Both the position numbers and the translations under genes were made by a program. From assembly GCA_021234155.1 (NCBI GenBank), contig JAJEKV010000317.1:281419-345418 (forward strand): 64,000 nt of DNA, given 5' to 3'. The notes under the pieces are model-generated. The model was not told the origin of the DNA, ran no database searches, and saw nothing but the letters and a program-made list of their open reading frames with translations. Source of the stretch: Isoetes taiwanensis. Taxonomy: Eukaryota; Streptophyta; Lycopodiopsida; Isoetales; Isoetaceae. Every line of letters begins with the position of its first letter. Position 1 is the stretch's first letter. This document shows, piece by piece, positions 33,108 to 47,130 of the stretch.

Positions 33108-34655
33108 ACAAGCACTTCCACTATTAGATTTCTAAGAAGCATGCACATAGATATCTCGGACGAAAATGAAATGTTTAGCATCTGGAAAAATATTCCTTCA
33201 ACACAAGACTTGTGCAGTGAACAATACTTATCATCAAAAGGAATTCTTTCACTCCATCCTGCCATGCAACCGATGTTAAACTTGCCAACAAGGTGAAAGC
33301 TTTCAAGGACAAGTACACACACAAAATATGTCCATGATAGTAACAAGAATCATTAAATCGAAGCCAAAAAATTAATCAAAAGATCTGTGTTGTTATCTTA
33401 CAATTTATTAGACAATTTTTACACATTGTTTTTAGCAATTAATCAAAAGGTGTTGTTATCTTAATAATTCATTAGACAATTTTTAGACTCACTGTGTTTA
33501 GCTTCAGTAAAGGTGTGCTAAATTGTTGGTGCTTGCTTTTACCTTCATCTTGTTTTGATTGCTATTTCCAGTTCGCACAACGATTTACAAGCCAAAGAAG
33601 CCATGGACAAAGTATGATAGGGTTATTTTACATTTTTTTTTCTCTGACAACATGGTGTTTCTTCATATTTGGATGCATATTCTTATTTGAAGTGATAGCA
33701 AATATGGAATAATAAAAAAATTAGGTTTGGCGCTTTTGCATGTGCAATGGTATCATAGTTGGTCCCCAAATATTACCAAACAAACAATGTGATATCTCAT
33801 TTGTTAGCACCTGAGATTCCACTAGCTCCCAAAGCCATAAAGAATCAACATTCCACATGAGGCTTGTTGCTTAACATTTTACTTTTTCAACAAAAAGGCA
33901 ATTAACAATTTTATCATATCATAAAGCAATGTAAACACTAAATTAAATTATTTGTTTGCTCAAACCTCATTAAAACTAGCACATCGTAAGCCCACTCCGT
34001 ACATATTGCCACGTCTTCTTGCTAGCATAAGTGGAGATAATAATTTGATTTAGTAGTTTTTAACGTCATACCACATTGGCAACATTCCTCCTAGGATATA
34101 TGACAATTCATTCTCAAACACACGCCGCACATAATGGGACTTGCACTCACCCACTTCATTCTCAACACACTAAGTGACTAATGTGTTGTGTTGAGGGAAA
34201 TGGTGCGTGCCATACTTTATGTGCATTTAACCATAAAAGGTAGCAACTTAACTGATACATCATGCAAAAAAAACCTCAATCCCATACAAATATATGCCCC
34301 TACTATTACGCGGCAATGTCAGGCACACATTTTGCATTTTTATACTCTTTTTTTTTCGTTGATGTACTTTAACTACTTCTAAAGGTGACAGTTTGTCCAT
34401 AAGTTTTGGACATGTATTAGATGGATGTCCCAAAATATTTAATCTTTTCTTCATTTTGGTTCAAAAGAAAGCATGGCCTATGCCAACATATAGTCAACAA
34501 TTCATGTTTTGTGACAGCTAGAACATCAGGCAAGAAGGTAAACGTTGGCATATTATGTAGACCTGTTTGTATGCAAATGGTTATGACAAGGCAGTAGAGA
34601 TTTTATTTATTGTTTGTCCTCATCAGGTTTTGCACTTTGGTGTTTAGTTATATTC
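33108..34655. other. AT-rich DNA without recognisable gene
   Basis: An imperfect short direct repeat (AATTAATCAAAAG ... GTTGTTATCTTA) lies around 33370-33480. There is no convincing coding region. The first bases continue the flank of the chromovirus LTR. Confidence 0.4.
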
Positions 34656-35093
34656 ACTACCAACACATAACTACCATTAACATTAATTAAACAAACCATT
34701 GCATTTCACACTTAAAAATAAAATTCCCCCTTAAACCCCCTTTGGTTTGGGTGCATATTCACATGGGGGGTGACTCCGGGCATCGAGAGCTGTTGGATGA
34801 GCATATATGCCTTTTATTCCTCGATCTGGACTGTACGTAGAGATCCTCGTTTGTGGGGTATGCCTGTACAAGTTTTGGTATACTGTATAACACAGTTTGC
34901 GAAATACTATAAGATTTGAGACAATGTACTATATGGTGTTGGTTTTGTACATGTATAGGCTCTCGCCGCCCTACGTCACCCCCCCTGTGAATATGCACCC
35001 AAACCAAAGGGGGTTTAAGGGGGAATTTTATTTTTAAGTGTGAAATGCAATGGTTTGTTTTATTAATGTTAATGGTAGTTATGTGTTGGTAGT
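34656..35093. mobile_element. Fold-back element with 119-bp inverted arms
   Basis: The arms 34656-34774 and 34975-35093 are near-perfect reverse complements (for example CCCCCTTAAACCCCCTTTGG pairs with its mirror at 35005-35025), separated by a 200-bp unique centre. Only a few single-base differences are visible. No transposase is present. A clear target duplication was not identified, so the outer limits may be off by some bases. Confidence 0.85.
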
Positions 35094-37574
35094 TATACTA
35101 AAAAAATTTTTGGCCTTCGGGCCCTAACAAAAGAAAACGAAACCAAATAAACAAACAAGCAATTCATAACAATACAACATATACACAGTCCAAACTCCCT
35201 TGAGTGAATATCTAGCATCTAAACAAAAAAGAAAGTCATATAATCATTGTTTATTGTTATATATTGTTATATGTTTCGAGATCTGAAAAAAAAAAAAAAA
35301 GTTTAGGGCCTATAGAATATAAAAATCATAAAAACAATGCAAATGAAAACGTGTACACTCGATAGGATCAAAGAGATCTCAAAAATAAGACTTCAAGCAT
35401 TTGTTACAAGAACTTTAAGTACTCCAATATCTAGATACTAACCCCTGTGCACAATATAATCTTTTACATTATCTATGGTTACGTTTCTAATCCATTGAAC
35501 AAGCGGAAAGTTCATCAAGCAAGCATCTACATATTCCACCATAATATCCATGGAATTTGTTTCTATATGCTTTTGAATGGCATTTGCCTATATAGGACGA
35601 CTTTAGAATATAAAGCTTCTCATTGAAAGAAAGGCCAATGTCTCAATGGCTACTTTTATTCTGAATATGAAGCTCCAACAGAAAAGATATGTCTGTGTGC
35701 ATCAATGGCTTTTTCCCAATCATTCCTGCAATAACCTGAGGAAGCAAAATCAGGCCATTTGGTCTTGCATCACTGTCGTCCCTTGCTTCCATTAAAAATC
35801 ATGTTTAGAAAACCTGTAACAAAAACCATTAAAATTGACAGTGAAAACTAAAAGAAAAAGAGAAATGTCCAATAGGGTCTCTAAGACCAAAGACATACAG
35901 AATTATTGATCTGCAAGGAAGACAACTTCAATAGAGTGATTTAACAAAAGTGTTTTATACATAGAGCTGCCAAATCATGATGTATAAGTTAATGCACCTG
36001 CTGCCCAGTCAGTTTGGAGAGTTAGTACCTCCCTCCTTTGAACGGAAACTTGGGACGCATTTCCAATGGCGATGGCAATCTTGAAAGCTGGGGTCTGTAA
36101 GGCAATCAGAAACTTAGGATGGCAATCAGAATTGATCATTAAGCATAACATAGTGCCGCTGAATCTTATGCAACTTATAACATGTTGTACAATTCCTAAG
36201 AGAACTTTGAAACTTTTGGGTGATCAACTCACCGCTTTGAAATTTAGATATATCTTTGAAATCTCACGGTGACTCGGGCTAGTGATTTTGATGCAAAGAA
36301 TTTCTCCCTTAATGCCACAATATTTGCAAGTAGCATAAGAGTGATCAGAACTGAGATAGTTGCATTCCGGACCCTCTGTAATTGTTGAGCGGTCATCATC
36401 TATCCTTATCACATTGGGTATCACAAGCAAAAGATGAGTTCATCATTGCTTTACCCGGAGCTTAAGAGGTCAAGAATCTTTGCTCACTTTGTCGGACGGC
36501 CGGACCTCTTTCATCAGTTACCCAGTTTAAACCATCATTTTCAATGGAGGCAAAATGTTTCTTACTGCTCACAATCCATTCACATCTCTCTCTGGCAAAA
36601 CGTTAGGACTGTGCACTTTTGATGGTCATTGTCGAAGTTAGGGCCATAGGCATGCCAGATTTGGCCATCTACGGGCTATTGGGGATTTGCCTAAATTCAA
36701 TATGGTGGAGAGTTTGCCAAATTACGAGCTCTGTAGATGGCAGGGCTATTGGAAATTTGTCTAAATTCAACATGGTGGAGGTTTGACGAGCTCTGCATTT
36801 TGGAACATAATCACAGCATCCTTATCATTTACTCATGGTGCGAGATGGCATCTAGACCATTGAGATTGTCGGGAAAAACCTTAGGTGGCTCAATACTTTA
36901 TGGTTATAGTAAATTCAAGCAATTTCTTGATGGGAAAACAATATTTTAAGCCCCTCCGAATTAGTCTCGAACAAAGACAAGCCAATATCGACCAAAGCAG
37001 ACAGAACCTCTAACACGTGAAGCATAATGCTTGTATTCTGCAATGAAAAAACTTTGGCGAAAGGAACTACGAGCAGAGGTCGGACCATTTTTCGATCAGA
37101 ATACGGCTCCTATGATGGGTTTCATCATCGGAATAATCCTTTTCCTTTCTGTGCCGAAGTTGTATTTGTGATCGAGATTCGTGTTTGGGCTTTAAGGCTC
37201 GATTTGGTAACAGGAGGGACGCAGTGAAGCACCTAACCCGCATCACCGCATACCGAGGAGAGGAGAATAGAATGCTTCAGCTAACCCTAAAATAACCCTA
37301 AAGTTAAACATCTCGATGCTTGCATGTGGCTTATTAAAAAGAAATAGAGGAATAAAAATAAAAGGGGGTAAACCATTGGGGATATGGAATTTAGACAATC
37401 AAAATGCGGAGTGCACTCTAGATATACTGATTAGTATGCCTCGCGCAATACGCCCATGAAATCATATGAAAACCATGCCAAAAAGCGTATAAAATCACAA
37501 AAAAAACCCCCTGTTATAATGCTAGATATTCTATTACTACATGTTAGATCAATTGTTCCATTCTTAGTCTCAGT
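35094..37574. other. AT-rich DNA without recognisable gene
   Basis: Contains an A15 run near 35287 and a short repeated phrase (GGGCTATTGG, AATTTGTCTAAATTCAA(C/T)ATGGTGGAG) at about 36676-36785. No motif-bearing reading frame. Confidence 0.4.
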
Positions 37575-37583
37575 CCGATGTGA

Positions 37584-39596
37584 AAGAATATGAAGCCTTC
37601 TATCTGGTCACAACATGGAATTTCATAGACTTGTTACATAGCAATCAAATCTAAGATGTCAATAACCTATGACAATAGGGCAAAAATAAAATGCTATATA
37701 CATCATCCATCATGTCACACCTTGGAATTTCATAGGCTTAAGCAATCAACCAATAATCTACGACAATAGGGCAAATATAAAATGCTATATACATGATGCA
37801 AAAATATACATAATAAATAACAATAGGTATTATCAGTCCAAAGATATTTACGTTGTTATGGGCGTGACTTCCAATATTGTTCTTGTGTTAGTAGTAGAAG
37901 ATTTGCTCTCCAGCAAATGGAGTTATTGAAACAGTTGGGTATGAGAACTTCAGGCAGGATAAGAAAACTTCAGGTTTATGCATTCAAGTATGAATCTAAT
38001 ATTTATGAATAACCTGGCCTTTAAAGAAACTTGTTCATTGCTGTCAATAAGCCTGCAACCAAAAAGAATGTTTATAAAGGTTTTTTAAGCAATTTGCTTA
38101 ACCAACACACTAGAGAGAATGTTACCCATGCACTTGTTTTTTATCACTGTATATTTCGATCGCTATCTACGGTCTAGATTGAGGAATAACATGCAAAGAG
38201 ATGTTGGCATGCTTTTATTAACAGGTTGCATTTTGAAATGAATGAACAGCTCTCAGCACAGGCTCTAATCTCAGGATCATGCAAGTGTTTGACAATGGAA
38301 GATTCAAGGCTACTATGAACATAATCAAGTTTTTGCAGAATCTGTTTATCTACAAAATCCTTACCTTATCCTCCTCTTCTTCTGTGTAACTAGCAAATAC
38401 ACCAAAGCAGATTGATCATATGCAAGCCTCTATTCTATTATCTATCACAGATTTTAAACCCCACAAATAAGATCCTTTCGAGATAGTTTAAGAAATGTTC
38501 ACTTGAATTCCAAAAGTGGGTACTTAAAAAAACCCACAATGAGAATGTCTTACTACAGATTTTATCAAAAAAGGAACCCCAAATCTAGAATTTGAGAAGC
38601 ATAAGCCAGAGATCAAAGAATCGGACCAATCCCTAGCTACCAGGAAAGAAGCCAAAAAATGCACTGCTCAATTTGAGAAAGAAACAGTCTGAAATAAGAG
38701 GATCAACTTGGAACCCGTTTAGGTGCTTCAAGCCTGGATTAAATTGATCAAGAACCCTTCATCTGAATTTCTCAACAAGGCATTCACACTTGGTTCTGCT
38801 ATTTTTCTTTTCTAGTTTTCAAAGCACAAACTACAACAGTGATAGATGAAAAGCCAATGATGAATTTCCTTTCCAGTTTTCAAAACACAAACTACAACAA
38901 TGATAAATGAAAAGCCAATAATGAATTTACGAAACTTGGAAGCAACTATGTCAATAAACCAATACACTAATTATGTTGTTAAATTAAGTACTAGTAATAG
39001 TGTCCAGCGTTGCCGGGCTTTAACAGCAATATGCTATACTGGAATGTTGTATTAGTCTCATTGCTGCATGAAAACAAAAGGTTCATGAAATAACATTGAT
39101 TTAAAACGAATTGTGTTGCATAGCGATTCCAGACATTGAAGTGCTACATTGATTGAACCCTCTTGAATGTAGAGAAAGTAGGCGCACAATGTGCAATAAG
39201 GGATCGAGTGCCTTGGAAGCTTTGACGTGACTATGCAAGCAACCTAGAATTTCTTGCAAAGCTTATAAGTAAGCAAATGGGATTTGTATATCTTTATAGT
39301 TGTGTTGATATCAAGTAGTTTTGTGCCATCCAAAATTGGGCTAGTTGAGACTTGAAGTAGAACCAGTTAGACATTTAAAATGGTTTATAAAAATGTGTAG
39401 AAAATATAGATTTTTCTATGAGGTCAAATTGCATTTTGAACTTGCACCTGTCAAGTGTCGTCCATTATTGATGGCTACATAATCTTTAAGATGTCGATAT
39501 ATATCTTTTAATAGCATGTTGAAGAACTACATGCTATATGTGGACATATAGATATATGAGAAGAATACTTATATTGTATACACTACATGTTGCATT
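37584..39596. repeat. Segmental duplication, copy 1
   Basis: About 2 kb starting AAAGAATATGAAGCCTTCTA matches 44068-46052 with scattered differences and a few small indels, for example an extra CTAATTATGTTG segment near 38968. It includes a Helitron 3' end. The duplicate continues past the LINE insertion at 39597. No gene is recognised inside. Confidence 0.85.
38991..39018 (-). mobile_element. Helitron 3' terminus (duplicated copy 1)
   Basis: Minus strand: hairpin GCCCGGC-AAC-GCTGGAC (39018-39002, one G-C/T change in the stem), seven bases, then CTAG (38994-38991). The body should extend rightwards. No 5' end was identified. Confidence 0.6.
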
Positions 39597-42158
39597 CTAG
39601 AGCAACAGACAGGACGGCTGACTGATGTGCTTAGGACTGCGGCAGAGAGGTGCTTTGGGATAAGCCACCCGCGACGGACCTCCAGGAACACAACCTTCCC
39701 ACGTAATCAATGGTTTGATGCAGAGTGCAAGGAACACAAACGCTGGCTCCGCCAAGTCACAGACCCTGCTTTACGCCCACATGCGGTCGAGGACAGCGAC
39801 CGCGATCTTCCTTAAAGCTAAGAAAGCCGGGTACATTGCGGTGCATCAAAGGGAAATGTTTTACCTCACAGGCGTCATCCCGGGACCTCCGGCGAAGGGT
39901 TCTTAGAAAGCCATGATGTACCAGGGAATATCACTCCCGGCGGTGGAGACAATACTTGCAATGGCTATCGACCCTCGGGGTGTACATGCAAAGATTATCC
40001 GTGCAAGAAGGCCCGATCTTTGGAAATCACAGATTCGGACGTGGAACAAGGCTTGCAAAAGCATCTTGCCAATGGGAAAGCCCCGGACTTGGATGGTATG
40101 CGGCGGAGAATTACTTAAGTGGGCGAGGGCCGTCCATAATACCAGTCTTGACCGCCTTGTTCAACAAGGCATTACGGGAAGGTTTCATTGCAAATGGACC
40201 AATAGCGAGTTGTTCCCATATATAAAGGCGGGTGACCCACAGCGCCCAACCAATTATCGAACAATCATGGTCGGGATTCGATGTTTGCAAAATTGCTTCT
40301 TTGGGATTCTCGAAAGCGGTTGATTGGCAAGGAGAGGCGAGAGGTGCGGGCCCTCACCCAGCGAGGATTGAGACCCGACACTCAACCATTGACCACATCT
40401 TTACGCGAACTCGATTGAAGACTGGCCAGAACGCCCGTCGGGGATCTATATTGTTGCTTTGTGGATTTTGGCGGGCGTTTGACATCGTGCCTCGGGGAAA
40501 AACTATGGGCAAAGGCGCAACGGTGGGGTTCCCGTAGATTTGCGAGAATGCGATTGTACAGGCTATCTCGAAAGATGCTCGGTCGGTTGCGTGAACAAAG
40601 CCAACCATTTGATAGCAATGATCGGGGTTCGTCGGGGATGCCCTCTCTCCCCCAACATTGTTTGGGCTTTACATTGATCAATTGGAGAGTCGGCTTTGGC
40701 GATAATGGGGGCGATGGAGCTCACCTTCTCTATCGAGATCATCGAGCGGTTAATATATGCCGATGATGTGGACCTCTAGCTTACACACCAGCGGACATGC
40801 AACGACATCTCGATGCCACGGACACGATTCGCCAAGCGACCGATATGCTTGGCGTCAACCCGCCAAGACTAAGGTGGTTTTCATATCATCTTCCGCCACC
40901 GAGGGTCCCCCCTCCTTCGATTCTATCGGAGGCCAAAATGTGGAAGTTGCACCCACATACAAATATTTGGGAGTGGAGTTTCCTTCTACTATGCAATGGG
41001 ACACATCCATGCGGCTACAAGTGACGGGCAGTCGAAGGCACTATATGCAATGCAAAACAATAGTCATAGAGCCGGAGTTGTATGATTGGGCCCATCGATC
41101 CGCCTATTCAAGGTCTTAGTGGAGCCTGTCCTTTTATACGAGGGGTGGAAGTATGGGGCCCAGTAGTATCACTTGCTACTTGGAATGACTTGGAGCAGTC
41201 CGAAAGCCTTCTTAGTACGAAAGCACTAGGGGTGAAGTCCACGGTCCCATATCAAATTCTCCGCTAGAGAGGCGATTCTTGCCTCTTGAGAGGGCGGCCC
41301 TTGATCGCCACATTGTCTATTTTCGGAAGGTGGTCAATATGGATCGATGCTCGTCTCCCTAAACTAGCTTATATCATGGCAATGGAGCCACAAAGTGCCT
41401 CAAGGCCTCTTTGGAGGGAAAAGAGAGCTCAATGGTTGGCTAGATGGAATGTGCGAGAGCACAGGTGCATACATGTGCAACAGAGGCAGTCGCCATAGCT
41501 TGAGGCAATATCTTGACGATTGCTTCCTCAAAGAAGCTTTGGGATGCCAATGCCCTTGAACAGTCAAGACAAAGACACTACCGGCGCCACATAAATCCCA
41601 CATTGGAACGAGGCCCGCAATGCTACTGCGTACTCCACTTGCCCATGAAAAGGCGGACTCATTGCCTCCATTCGCCGCGGGGGCACATCATCTTTGAATT
41701 GAGAGGCAGCGGATGGATTGGTGAGCCACGCCAGAGGGGCTTTGTCAATGCCGCCAAATGGGAGTCATTGAGGATGAATCTCATACCCTTCAAAGTTGCC
41801 CAAAGATATGATCAAATTCGGACACGATATGCTGAGTTGGTCAGGCCTGGCCAGCCGTTACATGTGACATTGAGCACATCATCCGTGCGGGTCTTTGGGA
41901 TCATATCTTGAGGGGAGGTTATGGACATGCGAGATCAGCTATGTCCTCGGGCACACACTTGACATGTATATAAACATTGATGTATACTTGTACAGTTTGA
42001 CAGCATTCTTATTACTGCCACGGTTTTTCCCTCGAAAACCCTTCGGGGCGGGGGTTTTTTAACCCGGACAGTAATAAGTTTGCTGCGCTCCTTATGGGTC
42101 CCATAGGCCGATTGGCCTCAGTGGACGATAAAAAATCATTCTCATTCTCATTCTCATT
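39597..42158 (+). pseudogene. LINE (non-LTR retrotransposon), decayed and 5'-truncated
   Basis: Reverse-transcriptase relics in several frames: a segment near 39960-40330 (GDPQRPTNYRTI), a finger/palm region near 40620-40690, the catalytic YADD at 40756-40767 followed by a stop after DVDL, and TYKYLGVEFPSTMQWDTSM near 40955. A C-terminal part matches the other LINEs (IASIR...W). The 3' end carries GGTCCCATAGGCC...GGACGATAAAAAA and a CATTCT repeat. The empty version of the insertion site survives at about 43242-43260. Many stops and frameshifts rule out function. Confidence 0.85.
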
Positions 42159-42660
42159 TTACATGCTGTTGATGAGAAGCATAGTCTAAGATGATGAATA
42201 ATAGGCTCATACAACTATGGTACATGTCATGTAGATATCTTAAAAGGATATATCCTCCTACATGTTGCATTTTATGTGGAGGATGTTTATGTGGTACACA
42301 ATAGCTGTATCACCTACCACCCCGATGCAATTCAGTTTCAAAATTGATTCCAAATGTTGTAGTACATAATAGCTTTCTCACCTGTATGCAACAATCCAAT
42401 GAGATGATTATGGAAGGAGCAAAAAGTTTTCATGGCAATGCAACTTTGGAATATTATCATACCAACACAGACTCTAAGCTTTTATTTGCATAAAATGGAA
42501 AGGAATGGATTGAATTGTGTTCGCATACTTAGAATGCTAGATGGTGTGCAATTGTTCAAAGAAATGTTGCAATTAAATGCTCCTTATCAAGAGATGAAGC
42601 CAAAGTTAATGAATCTCACACCTGTATGCGAACAAAATACAGAAAAATAAGTCATATGTT
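42159..42660. repeat. Continuation of duplicated flank after the LINE
   Basis: ACATGCTGTTGATGAGAAGC onward matches 43253-43470, so the LINE split a sequence whose uninterrupted relative is at 42836-43640. Confidence 0.75.
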
Positions 42661-42835
42661 TCAAACATAAAAAACTCTAGGTGTTCATATCATATGAAAT
42701 AAATACAAAGAAACGAAGGCATTTATTATTTGAACAATGCTTTTTAAACAACTGCACATGCTAATGATTAAAATGGGCATATTATGATACCAATGGGTGG
42801 ATGAAGCAAATCGGAGTTGGATTAGAATTTTGGAC

Positions 42836-43640
42836 TGCAATAAAGGATCGATTTGCCTTGGAAGCTTTGACGTGACCAAGCAAGCAACCTAGAATTTCTT
42901 GCAAAGCTTGTAAGTAAGCAAATGGGATTCGTATATCTTTATAGTTGTGTTGATATCAAGTAGTTTTGTGCCATCCAAAATTGGGCCAGTTGAGACTTAA
43001 AGTTGAAAGAACAGTTTGACATATACAATGGTTTATAAAAATATGTAGAAAACATAGATTTTTCTATAAGGTCAAATTGCATTTTGAACTTGCAGCTGTA
43101 AATGCCAATCATTATTGATAGCTACATAATCTTTAAGAGGTCATCGATATATATCTTTTAATAGCATGTTGAAGAACTACATACTACATGTGGACATATA
43201 GATCTATGAGAAGAATACTTGTATTGTATACACTACATGTTGCATTTTACATGCGGTTGATGAGAAGCATAGTTAAAGAGGATGAATAATAGGCTCATAC
43301 AACTATGGTACATGTCAATTTAGATATATTAAAAGGATATATCCTCCTACATGTTGCATTTTATGTGGAGGATGTTTATGTGGTATACAATAGCTGTATC
43401 ACCTACCACCTGGATGCAATTCAGTTTCAAAATTGATTCCAAATGTTGCAGTACATAATAGCTTTATCACCTGGATGCAATTTAGTTTCAATATTGATGT
43501 CCAAATGTATTAATGTAATCTTTTTGCCATGTTGTGACAAAGTTATTTGTGCAAGAAATTATGCTTTATCTCAAATCTTGTATGCACATTTGATGTTGCC
43601 TCACACGTTAAGTATAGTTAAAAATGGTCTTTCATGTTGT
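42836..43640. repeat. Third partial copy of the duplicated block, LINE-free
   Basis: It aligns first with 39198-39596 (CCTTGGAAGCTTTGACGTGA) and then, without interruption, with 42159-42400. It serves as the empty-site allele for the LINE at 39597-42158. Confidence 0.8.
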
Positions 43641-44067
43641 TTCACTAAATGAGCGTTAATTAATGGGATATCACCTATTCACCTATGCTAGCCTCGAAAG
43701 TGGAACTTCATGTTGATGTTGGCATGTCAATATGACCTATTTACTATGTTAGCCTTGAAAGTGATATTGCATGTTGGTCTTTATTTAGATGTTGGGTTTC
43801 CATCGACCATGCTTAATACTTGCACCAACTTTTTCAAATTTTTAAGTGCATGCTATGGCATGGCATACCCATAATACAAAAGTACGTCTTTCTCATTTGA
43901 GGCCTACTAGAGAAATCTTCAAACAAAAGCAACATTCCAGCATCTCCCATTTCTAAGATATTCTTGAACAGCTCTATGTCTGAACAACCCTCATATGTCC
44001 ACTTGCGATTATCATCCACAAATGGTTTAATGCATTTATAGAAACTATAGTAAATACTTCATAGCCT

Positions 44068-46052
44068 AAAGAATATGAAGCCTTCTATCTGGTCACAACA
44101 TGAAATTTCATAGACTTGTTACATAGCAATCAAATCTAAGATGTCAATAACCTATGACAATAGGGCAAAAATAAAATGCTATATACATCATCCATCATGT
44201 CACACCTTGGAATTTCATAGGCTTAAGCAATCAAATCCAAAATGTTAATAATCTACGACAATAGGGCAAATATAAAATGCTATATACATGATGCAAAAAT
44301 ATACATAATAAATAACAATAGGTATTATCATTCCAAAGATATTTACGTTGTTATGGGCATGGCTTCCAATATTGTTCTTGCGTTAGTAGTAGAAGATTTG
44401 CTCTCCAGCAAATGGAGTTATTGAAACAGTTGGGTATGAGAACTTCAGGCAGGATAAGAAAACTTCAGGTTTATGCATTCAAGCATGAATCTAATATTTA
44501 TGAGTAACCTGGCCTTTAAAGAAACTTGTTCATTGCTGTCAATAAGCCTGCAACCAAAAAGAATGTTTATAAAGGTTTTTGAAGCAATTTGCTTAACCAA
44601 CACACTAGAGAGAATGTTACCCATGCACTTGTTTTTATCAGCAGATATTTGATCGCTATCTACGGTCTAGATTGAGGAATAACATGCAAAGAGATGTTGG
44701 CATGCTTTTATTAACAAAGTTGCGTTTTGAAATGAATGAAGCGACTCTCTCAAGCCAAGGGCTCTAATCTCAGGATCATGCAAGTGTTTGACAGTGGAAG
44801 ATCCAAGGCTACTATGAACATAATCAAGTTTTTGCAGAATCTGTTTATCTACAAAATCCTTACCTTATCCTCCTCTTCTTCTGTGTAACTAGCAAATACA
44901 CCAAAGCAGATTGATCATATGCAAGCCTCTATTCTATTATCTATCACAGATTTTAAACCCCACAACTAAGATCCTTTCGAGATAGTTTAAGAAATGTTCA
45001 CTTGAATTCCAAAAGTGGGTACTTAAAAAAACCCACAATGAGAATGTCTTACTATGATTTTATCAAAAAAGGAACCCCAAATCTAGAATTTGAGAAGCGA
45101 GAGAGATCAAAGAATGGGACCAATCCCTAGCTACCGGGAAAGAAGCCAAAAAATGCATCGCTCAATTTGAGAAAAGAAATCACGAAATAAGAGGATCAAC
45201 TTGGAACCCGTTTAGGTGCTTCAAGCACGGATTAAATTGATCAAGAACCCTTCATCTGAATTTCTCAACAAGGCATTCACACTTGGTTCTGCTATTTTTC
45301 TTTTCTAGTTTTCAAAGCACAAACTACAACAGTGATAGATGAAAAGCCAATGATGAATTTCCTTTCCAGTTTTCAAAACACAAACTACAACAATGATAAA
45401 TGAAAAGCCAATAATGAATTTACCAAACTTGGAAGCAACTATGTCAATAAACCAATACAGTACTAGTAATAGTGTCCGGCGTTGCCGGCTTTAACAGCAA
45501 TATGCTATACTGGAATGTTGTATTAGTGTCATTGTTGCATGAAAACAAAAGGTTCATGAAATAACATTGATTTAAAACGAATTGTGTTGCATAGCGATTC
45601 CAGACATTGAAGTGCTACATTGATTGAATCCTCTTGAATGCAGAGAAAGTAGGAGCACAATGTGCAATAAGGGATCGAGTGCCTTGGAAGCTTTGGCGTG
45701 ACTATGCAAGCAACCTAGAATTTCTTGCAAAGCTTATAAGTAAGCAAATGGGATTTGTATATCTTTATAGTTGTGTTGATATCAAGTAGTTTTGTGCCAT
45801 CCAAAATTGGGCTAGTTGAGACTTGAAGTTGAAAAAACAGTTAGACATGTAAAATGGTTTATAAAAATGTGTAGAAAATATAGATTTTTCTATGAGGTCA
45901 AATTGCATTTTGAACTTGCACCTGTCAAGTGTCGTCCATTATTGATGGCTACATAATCTTTAAGATGTCGATATATATCTTTTAATAGCATGTTGAAGAA
46001 CTACATGCTACATGTGGACATATAGATATATGAGAAGAATACTTATATTGTA
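44068..46052. repeat. Segmental duplication, copy 2
   Basis: The partner of 37584-39596, about 6.5 kb away in the same orientation. Similarity ends at TTATATTGTA near 46052, where copy 1 continues for a few more bases into the LINE site. Confidence 0.85.
45463..45488 (-). mobile_element. Helitron 3' terminus (duplicated copy 2)
   Basis: CTAG (45466-45463) preceded on the minus strand by hairpin GCCGGC-AAC-GCCGGAC. It lost one base of the stem relative to copy 1. It was duplicated together with its flank, so this is not an independent insertion. Confidence 0.6.
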
Positions 46053-47126
46053 CAAGAAATTTATCGTGGCGGCCTTGGCCGCCGCGAACATTTCTCTTTA
46101 GCTTTGTGATGAAGATCATCGAGTAAAGATTATTTTGCTAGCAGAAATGTCTCATGCATATAACATGAGCACTCTCAACTCACTGAATGTGGTGTCCGAA
46201 TTCAATTTAGCCGATTGTGATGTCTAAATATTGCATCATTTCAATTCCTTCTTCTTAATTACTTTGCATCTTTTTGAACAGAGCTTGTCTCTCTTCTTTG
46301 AATGCTCCTGGCCCGGTGGCATCCATTTGAACAAAGCTTCTATTCGAGCGCTCCTGTGGCACTGGATTCATGTGTAGATAAGCTCTGATCCCATATTGAA
46401 CAAAGAAAAATATACAGTACATGCCAAATCCTATTGTTTAAGTTTGGATTTTCCGGTTTAGAGGAAAACTTTTTGGATTTTTCTTTAGCCACATTTACTA
46501 AGATTTTGGGATTTTATTGGGGAATTTAGATGCCGGGAAAAAATCCCGGTTTCCAAAAATCGGATGCATTTTTGCTATGATTTCTAAACTTTCCAATTCC
46601 GTTCTGAGCCTTCGGCATTCCAGCTGTTGAAGCGTGCATGCTAGCCATATGGATTGGCATTTCTTCAGATAGGAGGTCTGATTGCGCCGTCATGTTTTTG
46701 ACCTTCATAAGTTGCTGCAAATTCTAATTTAGTTACAAATGGACTCGACAAGGCCGATATCAGCATTATGCAAGTATCTAATCTGCGTTAAAATATACTT
46801 CCTTCCTTCCTTCCTTCCTTTGAATATCAATCCGGCAGACTGTTTTCCAGCTTGCAAGCACCTTGCAACACGAATTAGAAGATTATACACTGGCCCATTT
46901 GAGAGAAAAAGGTTCTTCTTGCTCCAGGTAGCTCCAGTAAGTAATTAAGTGCTCTTCTTCATCTGCACGGGGCGTTAGGCTTTGCTGCCCAGCCCTCTCT
47001 TTTTTTCTGCTTCACGGGTTTCAAATGACGCCAGATGTGCTGAGGCGATTGCATGGAGAGCTAAGTACAATTTTATGATTTTGCAATTTGCATTTTAGGT
47101 TATTCGTTCCGTCTACAGGATTTGGC
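46053..47126. other. Intergenic DNA with a CTTC microsatellite
   Basis: ACTTCCTTCCTTCCTTCCTT at 46798-46818 follows GTTAAAATAT, the same order as the LINE end at 51410-51446, and may mark an extreme LINE truncation. No coding region recognised. Confidence 0.4.
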
Positions 47127-47130
47127 AGAT

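Noticed and set aside
36066-37227. Cluster of 60-70-codon frames as an exon-bearing gene
   Set aside because: No shared frame, no splice-consistent layout, and no motif recognised.
46798-46818. A LINE insertion marked by GTTAAAATAT plus CTTC repeats
   Set aside because: Only about ten bases resemble the LINE end before the microsatellite; too short to claim.
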